From Plakobranchus ocellatus (lineage: Eukaryota; Mollusca; Gastropoda; Plakobranchidae): a DNA stretch of 50,195 nucleotides. Each line of letters opens with the position of its first letter. Position 1 is the stretch's first letter. The stretch is from positions 2,404,639 to 2,454,833 of the forward strand of contig BLXT01004186.1 in assembly GCA_019648995.1 (NCBI GenBank), in the 5' to 3' direction. A model generated the notes under the pieces. It searched no databases and was not told where the DNA came from. It saw nothing but the letters and a program-made list of their open reading frames with translations. Made by a program: the position numbers and the translations under genes. Positions 1-50,195 of the stretch are shown here, piece by piece.

Positions 1-81
1 CTGAGTACTGCCTTGTCATTACAAAAATGATTGCAGGATCTAAGGGCGTTAAATAGCTACTACTTCTCTTGTACCTGAATA

Positions 82-103
82 CTGCTGCTGCTGCTGCTGT
101 TGG

Positions 104-144
<41 letters not shown>

Positions 145-160
145 ACGATGATGATGATGA
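82..160. repeat. (CTG)n followed by (ATG)n triplet microsatellite
   Basis: About 40 bases of ctg units with one ttg-gtg break, passing straight into atg units with single changes. Non-coding, in an intron. Confidence 0.9.
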
Positions 161-309
161 TTTACTTATTTTGATATCTTATTAGAACGGTATCGAAAAT
201 GGAAGCAGTTGGCCCCTATAAGGAAGCTTAAATCTAGGCTTAAAACTTTGAAGTCAACTAGATATTACAAGCAAAACCTAAATTCTTCCTAGTGAATGGT
301 CTTGTCAAA

Positions 310-310
<1 letters not shown>

Positions 311-395
<85 letters not shown>

Positions 396-404
396 AGAGA
401 GAGA
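311..404. repeat. (GA)n microsatellite
   Basis: Nearly pure GA dinucleotides with scattered single-base changes. The apparent RERE/SLSL open frames in it are artefacts of the repeat. Confidence 0.95.
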
Positions 405-934
405 AAATGACTCACTCGTAATTGAATATACTTCTTTTCCAATAATGGTGTATATGAATGTTCATAAATTACTGAAAATAAATATTTCTTTCCATGTATT
501 TCTGCCTGGATGTATAATTCCAACAGAGAAGGAAGTGAAATCCAGTTCTGCGAAGAACATTATATATCAATGATGTAATGTAAATAATGCGATTGCACAA
601 GCTGATCTTTCCATTGGTGCGCCGCAGCATAAAGAGGTTCAAAGACTAACGACAAAAGTGCGGGGACAATAAACGTGATACTAAAACCCGCCAATGCCTA
701 AATGGATAATTAAAATGGAATTTTACGAATTGTATTTTTGCTCACGTTTTTTTTTTATTCAGTTCATAACGAAATCCAGTGTCCTGAAGAAAAAGTACAT
801 TATTTTTTCTCTTAACACATTCGTGACAATATGCAGCTTAACTCTTTTTCCTGTGACAATTGTTATCAACGGCTACATTGTGTTCCTAAACATCCATAAG
901 GCAACTGACAATAAAACCTCAATTTTTCTCACAG

Positions 935-42447
<41,513 letters not shown>

Positions 42448-43001
42448 GCTTTGTTCTTTAACAACAGAAAGAAAGATGATTTAAAAGTTAGATGTGGTTT
42501 ATGTTTTGAGCCATCACTGAAAATCTATTTGATTCATACTTCCGCTGGGATTTTTATAATCAAACTTTGTAGAGGTTATAGCATTTTAAAATAACGTCAA
42601 ACCGCCAAGGTTAAATAAGAGCGGAAAAATAATAGGCACTAAGATCAACAAAAGACAGCTGTCATCGCATGTATTTGGGCCTAAATTGTATTAATTTCAA
42701 CTAATTTTTTTTAAAATGATATAGTTAAATAAAAATAGGACATTTACATAGTATACATGTTTTGATGTCTGAGTTAGATTTTTTGAACTGTTGGCAATCT
42801 TTTCTATTTAGAAAAGCTGGGATTGTAGTTGCAAAGTCGTTAACAAAAGTTTGTCCATTTTTTGCAGATGTCACAGCTTACGCAACCCTTCTTGTAAATT
42901 CAACGAACACCAACGTGCTTATTATAAAAATATTTATGTTTTAAATCTACGGTTCTGTCTCAAATTCTGTATAAATTTCCTTTATGCCAATAACCAATAA
43001 A
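42448..43001 (+). other. 3' untranslated region
   Basis: AT-rich, non-coding sequence directly after the stop codon with no splice acceptor of note. Candidate poly(A) hexamers occur near 42728 and at 42996-43001. The end of the transcript is inferred, not shown. Confidence 0.6.
42996..43001 (+). promoter_or_regulatory. Candidate polyadenylation signal AATAAA
   Basis: AATAAA in ccaataaaaaaaag, about 550 bp after the stop codon. An earlier AATAAA near 42728 is an alternative. Confidence 0.45.
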
Positions 43002-44859
43002 AAAAAGTTTATTGTACCGGTTTATTACATTGATAGGAATCGCTTGCTTTTTATGTGTAATAAATCGCTTCTTTAAAATGATCATGTTTTCTGTTTGAAC
43101 TTATTTACGATTATTTATAATCGCGTGGTCTTTTTTTCCTTTCAAAATATACTAGTATGTATCATGTACATGTTAAGATAGACAACTTGCAAAGCGACTT
43201 ATGCGAGAATCGCTTAAGCCAGCTATATAACGTGAAGTTAGACATACTTTTTTATATATATTTACAATGAAGCACACTTCATACATCTAGAGAGACAAAA
43301 GTAAACGTATTTTATGGGTGTCACATTTGATAGCCTTTTTTTTAATGGAAAGGGCCTGTCCTGACTTTGCGTTATACCTGCCTGAGGTATCACTTTGTTT
43401 GTTTTTTTTTCTTTTGACCTGTGGAAAGGAACAAATGTATTTTTTTCGATTCTGTAAGAAAAGAAAATTTTCAGTTTTAGTATCAATAAAGCATTGTGTG
43501 ATTATCTAAGTGGTATCGATTATACATTTTCAGTTCTGGTGATTTCGAAACGACTTCAAAATAGTTATTTTCTACAAAACGGCAAATAATAATATTTAGA
43601 GTAAGTGTTTTTTGTTTCTTTTAAGAAACGAAAGCACTTGTAAGAATTCAAAAATATAGTAAAAAACCCGAGAGCCTTAGATCAACTTGTGTGTACCGAT
43701 TTTATGCACAAAAAGCCAAATTAAGCTTCTTGTTCACTGACCACTGTTCTGGTCTTTTTTTCTCTGTCATATATTAGGCACAGTAAAAGCAGAAAAACCA
43801 TACACCTCGATATTAAAAAAAGAGACCCACTTTCATCACATTTGCCTTTGAATGAATTGATTTGAGAAAATAAGTAAGCAAATTGTAATAATATTGTTTT
43901 GAAGATTTTTGAAAATATAAAGATGTGCTCAGCCTTTTTTACTCTCTCTATGCCGGGCCCCTGTGTAAGTATCCCCAAGGGATGCAAAAAATTTACTGAA
44001 AGATAGATGGGCAGAAAATAATGAGTGGGACAATTATAAAAGCTTCACATTTCCTATTTCTTAATTCATTTACTTTTTAATTGCTGTATACGAAAAGCAA
44101 ATGCAATAGCTGGACATACAAGATAGTTAAAGCTACCATTGAATCATTGATAGCGATTGGTCTATATTAGAATCTGCAGGCGTTTTTTCCGTCGCAGCTT
44201 CAAGTCCCATTATCAAAGCCCGGCTCCATTCTGATCAATAAATTTGACCAGAAGTTGTGAAAGTATACATGACCTCAATTATAGAACTAAAAAAAATCTG
44301 CAATCCACATCTAAAATAAATACTGCATGGTAAAAAATCGAATGCTGTGGGTTATTGCGAGATGTGTTTTCTAGTCTCGCAGCGGAAGGGAAATGAAACT
44401 TAATAAGTACACGATACAAACAAAACTATTTGTCTCTTTCAATACAGTAGTATTGTGGGTTCCAATTTGGAATATTTAGAAATAGTTTGAAATCTCTTTC
44501 TTACTAAATATAGAAGGAGGCATGGGTGGCATTAATGTGGGCGTACTTGCTCTTAGATCATTTAGATCTTCGCCGATTTTCCTTCAATGGTTAAGATCCG
44601 CCTATAGATGCCTTGCGCAAAAAAACATACTATTTGCAAATTGAATGATTTGAAAAGCAAACCTAAACACAAACGGTATATAAAAAAAAACCAAAAGAAT
44701 TATGTAGTGGTAATTGCAATTTCATACGTGTTACAATTTTCACTATGGAAAAAGGTAAAATCATAACACTAGAGACTTAAAGAGACTTAAAGACTGAACG
44801 TATTCATGTTTGTTAATATGAGCAAATGAAAAAAAAATCCACTTTATTCGGCCAATCAT
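43002..44859. other. Intergenic DNA after the TEP gene
   Basis: AT-rich. A probable SINE fragment around 44170-44240 keeps ctgcagg, ccgtcgcagcttcaagtccc (B-box-like) as its only recognisable feature. No gene is supported. Confidence 0.65.
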
Positions 44860-44879
44860 CGCGCACGTTACCTTGTTAA

Positions 44880-45245
44880 ATGTTTCTGCGGGACGATTGT
44901 GGACGTGGCATATCGATGCCACATTGCTGAAACAGAGCGGCAGTGTTGGTAGCCCATGGATTTTTCACCACGGTCCGACAAAGCTTCACTTGCCAGCACT
45001 CATTAGAACCAATTGATACACATGTGTGTTCCGGCGTCATAATGCGCGGAGGCAGACTAGACCCAAAGCATATTGCAGTTAGGCGTTACCGACATAATTC
45101 TTTGTCGCTGTCGTTGTCTGACCATTGGGTTTCGGTAGCGATATGGGCGGCACAGCCAGCAAAATATTGTCCGGTCGGATTAAATGTTGGGCTCGACACT
45201 ATTCTGGGTCTTACCTTATGGTACATCCTACCGTTGTGAACTCGA
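44880..45245 (-). pseudogene. Degraded coding-like patch, unidentified
   Basis: This patch is GC-richer than its surroundings. On the minus strand it has two readable pieces: FNPRVHNGRMYHKVRPRIVS (within 45086-45274) and, in another frame, SIGSNECWQVKLCRTVVKNP. Stops and frame changes separate them. It could be a piece of a mobile element; I do not recognise a domain. Confidence 0.25.
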
Positions 45246-45597
45246 GGATTAAAACGTTCTTTTCTAATCAACAATAATAAACGTCAGCACAGTAGTTAAC
45301 GGTGTTTCAAGAAAAAAATGTAAAGGAACATAAGAAAAAAGAAAAAGAAAAAGCAGTCCACCCATACTAAAATCGGATGTTATGAACCAGCCGTAAAGAA
45401 AAGAACATGTTAACTCCACTGCGTCCGCCTGGGTAAAGTGTTCTTGCCTTTGTAAACTAATTTTCTACTGTTCGCCATTTTTCGAAACAAGAAAAAAAAA
45501 AAAAAACAACAAAAACATGCAGGCATCATTTGTGCCCCCTCCCTCTCCCCTCTCTCTAGTCTCTCTGTCCCCTTGTCGCTGATTTAAAAGTGTCGGA

Positions 45598-45715
45598 TAA
45601 CGGTGGCGGTTTGAGCGGCACAGCCTGCGAGAAATCGGTGGGTCGAGTCTGGCCGGCGGACCGGACGTCGGTGTGGGTAAAGCCTAAGGCTACGCACGAG
45701 CAAACAAACAGATAA
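45598..45715 (+). mobile_element. Second type of tRNA-derived SINE-like element
   Basis: ggtggcggtttgagcggcac could be an A-box region and gtgggtcgagtctggc a B box; the segment is GC-rich, ends in acgcacgagcaaacaaacag and differs from the 4600-type SINE body. Confidence 0.45.
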
Positions 45716-48700
45716 TGTGAGCGCAATACTTCATCTAATATTCTTTTCAGAGAAGTTTTGTAAAGGCGAGCCTTTCATTGGTTCGGTTTGGCTTTAATTA
45801 ATTTGGAAATAATCGTTATTCTCATTTTACATAAAAAAGTAAAAAGCACTATTTATCAATATTTTACTTTGAAAAGTTGTTAGATTCATATTTAACTATT
45901 AATGGCATTACAACAGCAACCATTTAATTAAATGACACAAATAACAGCTCTCTGCCTTCAAAATAAGAAGTTAATTGAAAAAAAATGAAATGAATTTGCT
46001 TCAGAGGTTATTGGCTGCATAAGGTGACACATTTAAATTATACCTCGGTCTTCTTTAAGGCCAGAGAAATGGCTTGAAAATACATATGAAATAGACATGA
46101 AAATACCAACAATAATAACTTTAACATTTTTTTATCTGTTTTTCTCTTTGGAGATAGTTCCACTTGTTTCTTTTGGTAAGCTATGACGAATTGCAAAAGA
46201 AAGGTAACTGACAACAACCTATGTATTCACACAATATTGACCCTTCGTTTAACCACTATTTTCAGAGAGGTGACACACATAACTCCGCATTTCACAAAAT
46301 TAAAAAAAAACAAAACAAAAAACTTTAAGTCCTTTACACATTTTAATGTTTTGCCTCATATATCTTGATGTTTAGTGCCTTAAATGTAAAAGATTGAAGA
46401 TAATTGGTGCGTCTCAGCATTTTAGGAATTAAAATCAAGGATATAAAAAAATAAATTCAAACAGTAACACACATAACGCTGTCTTGAGGGGCAAAAAGTT
46501 CCCTTATCAATGTCAAAAAGAAAGTGTTTTTTTTTCGTGTCAATAAACCATTTATGTACTGATAGAAACAGTCGGTATATGAGAGCGACTTAAAATTTGA
46601 AAAGGATAGAAAATTTTTGAGGTGAAGTTAAGCAAAAAATAATAGTGATATACATTACATGGAATGCCTCTCAGGAGTAAGAGGCAAAAACGATGTTTAA
46701 AATAAAACTTTCTAGAAAAAAAATTGTAATTTGTTCGGGGTTACGTCTTAATGTAAGGACTTTAAATTTTACACGATAAATGAAATTTGCTACAATTAAA
46801 GTGAAACATAAACACAGATTTTATTGATCTTCCATTTTCAAAATCAAATTAATTTTGATCTCTATAAAATAATTTTAAAAAATGTGATGAACGTGAGACT
46901 GTACATCATTTAGTTTAACATCTTTTATTTTGCGTTTTTACACGTCATTTTCACATAGATGTAGAAAGTATTTTGATAAAAAAAAAAAAATATTGTAATA
47001 TTTATCTTTGAAAGGCACCCAAAATCCTTGACTGATTAGCTGCGACCACTGTGATCTTCAATTTGAAATCAGTCTTATCGATTTGTTTTTATTTTGCAAT
47101 GAGATCCATATTACATCTAGATTAGATCTAGGGTAACAAAACTAACAGAGAAGAGACACACCTAAAAAAATCTAAGTCTTAGAAGCTAAGCCTACATCTA
47201 AGCTTACCATATCTGGATTTAGATGTAGATGCAGATACTAACTTCATTCTCATCTTTCAAAATACTCGTAAAACCTAAAATCTAGATCCAGTGGGAAGTT
47301 ATGACAAATTATCAGTCTATTTATCTCATATCACCTGATCTGCCAGGGGAATTTCTGACCAGAGTCTAAGAAATCTGGAATATTTCTAGATATATCTAAA
47401 TCTTCTAGTGATACTGTCGGTGGTGAAGTAATAATCAGAATAAATTTTGCGCTGAACTTGATCCCGGAAAACAGTAGCTTGTTTCGTCTGCAAGAAATAA
47501 GCATTAGACGTTGAATTTTAGTTTCTATGTTTTTAAACTGCTATCTAAATTATTATCGGATTGTTATTTTGAACAAAAGTGAGGGATTTAATAATTCTCA
47601 TCCATATACATTACATATCTTGTGGAAAATCTTCAACGATCCCATGATATAGGCTTAAGAAATAATGATTTATAGGTAATTTGCGTGAGGGTAGAAAAAA
47701 TTAAAAGTAGGCTGCAGTGTTAAAGTGTACAAATTGTTGAATCAAAGACTATTTTTATAGTCATTGATTGCATTAAGGGTTGTTCCATCCAATACTTTTG
47801 AAATCGTGTGATATGAGTATGGTCGCATGCTTGTCCACCAACGAATCGACATTTCGAAAACAACAAGACTAAATTTTAGCCTTCTTTCCCTGGAAAAAAC
47901 AAAAGAGTGGGGAGTGCGGAAGGGGGCTATACAATTTCCACAGTATCAACATCTGGGGTTACTATTGATTAATAAAGCTTGTTTTCATAGGACAAAGTGA
48001 TACAAATGATGGTGGGCTGTGGGAAAAGGAGAAGCTGGCTTTATTGTGGTTGTAGTTGAAAAGAAGGACAACTTTTCGTAAAGGCGCCATTGGACATAAT
48101 ATGGACATCATTTTGTAATGCAAAAGTAATTATAAAGGCTTCATTCTATTGAAACGGCAAATTCGAGCTTCATGATGTTGACACTCGCATAAAGTTATTG
48201 AGCACTGGAAGCGTGTAAAAACTTTTCTTTAAAGGGAAGATTAATGATGTCCCATTTTACAAAAAAATGATATGACGGGCTTCTTGGCATCAAGGAATCA
48301 AAGTGCAAAGATCTCATTACACTCAGCTACAAAAAGACTTTTGTCACAAGCTGCAGTCAACTTCTTTACAAACCTGGAGACAGTGTGCCCACGGGAAGCC
48401 CCTGTCGAGAGTGATTATGAGAAATCTTTATTTAGTCATTAATGCTACCTAATTAGGAAATAGTCTTTATTTTCATCTGTAAATATGGATTGCCTTTCCT
48501 TCATCTTCAAGTTTCGCGAATAATATAGTGTTAGATCAAACCAATGTTGATTAAGATCTTTTTTGAATTTTTTTTTGTTTATTAAAGTGGGCTTATTTGA
48601 AAAACAGGAAAAAATCACATTTTAAAAAAATGACCTACAATTTTCATGCAGATCTCTCAAAAATATTGTAAATTTCTAGTTTTAATCCAGATTTATGTCC

Positions 48701-48939
48701 TCATCTAAATTTCATTCTAGATCTAGATCTATAGCTGTTGCAAATCGGATTGCATTTCACTTTTTTTCACTTAAAAATAGCTCATGTCTTGTTGCGATTT
48801 ATAGAACGACTGGTTGGTCTCTATGAGCGTGTTTTTCTCTAGGGAGTATATACAGCCCCAAACACAAAGAATGAAAACGCTAAATCCAGAAATTTGTCTA
48901 TCGCATACCTATAGCTTCGGACCCAAATGTCGCTGTTTT
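45716..48939. other. Intergenic AT-rich DNA
   Basis: About 3.2 kb with A-runs, short ctagatctag-type phrases (47100-47300) and no supported gene, RNA or mobile element. Confidence 0.65.
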
Positions 48940-48942
48940 TTT

Positions 48943-49990
48943 TCACTTCGGCGAATTGGATTTCAAAATACTCGACACCTTCATCATTAGACGGGGCATG
49001 TTTCCAGAGTGCTTTTTATCTAGCACTTGTGCTTTAAAGCCTTTTTTAGTTATCCGGTTTTCGACGGAAAACCTTCCAGCCTTTGTTTTGTTGTTCGCAA
49101 AGAAATAAACTGCAGCGCATGACTGGTTCATTTGCACCATGCCGGTGAATCAAATGTGAAAACTCTAAAGTTCAAGGTAGACTCCTTGTACAAGCTTCCC
49201 CTTTCACAAAAACCTTAACAGGCGGCTTGCCGTACAGCTTGCTAGTGAACTTAACTCTCTCTGCTCCTTCAGAGTAGCTTCTGTGGCCCATGCTGTCTGC
49301 ATCGTATCAGACGTAGGTCACCACGATTCGGGTTCTCCATTATTGTCACTAAAGGCATCCAGAACAATATAAAGCATAAGTCAGAAAATATTATGTTGTC
49401 GATTACCGAGGTGTCAGTTCTAAAACCTTCTCCATAGCCTGTGGATGGGTCAATGATTGCGACTCTCTCTGTGGCATACCTAGAACCCATACCTCTATCT
49501 CTTAGTGATAGCATCATTATTCCTGCTTCTTTGCCCGAGATATATATATACCCAATCCTAAGTGCGAACTCTCTGTGGCTACAATGGAACATAACCTGTG
49601 GGACAAAAGCACTTCCTCAAACTTTGTTATCACATGAAGGACGGTGGTAAACATCTCTGATGGGCCATCCTCATAAAACTGGCGTACATTGCGGATGAAC
49701 CACATGTGATTTTCCTCGTGGCCTAGAATTGGAAATACCCGAAAACATTCGCTCTAGGTTCTGTTAACTCACTGCTTGTCAAAAAATCGACCGTGAACCG
49801 CCTAGACTGCCCTATGACATAATTGTGATAGGTGTTGGCTGTGCCCACACGGTAAAGCTATCAACAGAGGCATAAACGTAGTTCAGATCATAAAGCTAAC
49901 TGCCTGAGGCTCCGCTTATGTCTTCCACAAGGACCCAGACCGTTGCTACTTCCACGACTTTTGGATAGAGTTAATCTACTGAGCCTGCAG
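48943..49990 (-). pseudogene. Degraded coding-like region, unidentified
   Basis: Base composition rises and the minus strand gives successive readable pieces in changing frames, among them EENHMWFIRNVRQFYEDGPS, MFHCSHREFALRIGYIYISG and NQSCAAVYFFANNK. Their order and stops suggest a decayed gene or mobile-element ORF read on the minus strand. I do not recognise the family. Confidence 0.3.
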
Positions 49991-50104
49991 TTAAAAAAAT
50001 ATCGCTGCATGAGAAAGTTCCGTACCAGGTTCAGTATTAATGAACAGATAGAGTATACAACAGCGACAAAAACAGCCATAAAATAATAATAACAATATTA
50101 AAGA

Positions 50105-50105
<1 letters not shown>

Positions 50106-50182
<77 letters not shown>

Positions 50183-50183
50183 C
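50106..50183. repeat. (ACT)n trinucleotide microsatellite
   Basis: About 26 pure act/cta units at the right edge of the window. Confidence 0.95.
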
Positions 50184-50195
50184 ATTACTACTTCT

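Larger units (their letters stand above)
1..934. other. Upstream intron of the TEP gene
   Basis: No exon is recognisable. It holds a CTG/ATG triplet tract, a (GA)n tract and AT-rich sequence ending in the pyrimidine-containing acceptor of exon c1. The upstream exons of the gene must precede base 1. Confidence 0.7.

Noticed and set aside
311..404. Open frames full of RERERE or SLSLSL here and at 2924, 3912, 10403, 22953, 27806, 38736 and 41235
   Set aside because: They are translations of (GA)n/(CT)n microsatellites, open in several frames, without start context or splice fit.

Overview
The window is animal nuclear DNA: AT-rich, densely intron-split, with GT-AG exons of 60-240 bp separated by introns of about 0.3-3 kb, many (GA)n/(CT)n microsatellites, tRNA-derived SINEs and mariner- and piggyBac-type DNA transposons. 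The gene family, exon style and repeat content suggest a lophotrochozoan, most likely a mollusc; this is inference, not proof. There are no operons, CRISPR arrays or bacterial signals.

One gene dominates. On the + strand from 935 to 42447 lies the 3' five-sixths or so of a thioester-containing protein (TEP), the C3 / alpha-2-macroglobulin / CD109 superfamily. Its 5' exons (signal peptide, MG1, MG2) lie upstream of the window. I placed 25 constitutive exons. Joined through one bait cassette they give an open frame of 3546 nt (1181 codons plus stop) with every splice phase matching. Landmarks are an MG6 sequon AIDQSVLL (9195-9344), the thioester GCGEQ (29902-29916), a catalytic-type His in RVIHKGM (31926-31928), the MG8/receptor-binding fold (39000-42447) and a Cys-rich secreted C terminus.

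The notable part is 10293-25634. Between constitutive exons 8 and 9, instead of a single bait-region exon, there is an array of eight alternative bait cassettes. Each starts in phase 1 and ends in phase 2, each ends in a version of the (V/I)Rx(D/N/F)FxE(T/S)W(L/I)(W/F) signature that closes the bait region of A2M proteins, and each has a different body. All cassette lengths are 1 modulo 3, so the frame is kept only when one cassette (or 4, 7...) is used; skipping all or joining two breaks it. This predicts mutually exclusive splicing that makes at least eight protease-bait or recognition variants of one immune effector. At least one degenerate cassette (20666 onward) and in-frame alternative acceptors add to it.

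Mobile DNA is concentrated in the introns: a nearly complete mariner (4888-6274) with a frameshifted transposase tail, a second copy (13828-15117) whose inside is an assembly gap, a TTAA-flanked piggyBac-like MITE (12113-12508), a solo mariner-like end with 28-bp iterations (37143-37340), several SINE copies and a 55-bp-arm fold-back (26605-26802). Downstream of the gene's last exon and likely poly(A) signal (42996) about 7 kb of AT-rich DNA holds only SINE-like pieces and two degraded coding-like patches that I could not identify.
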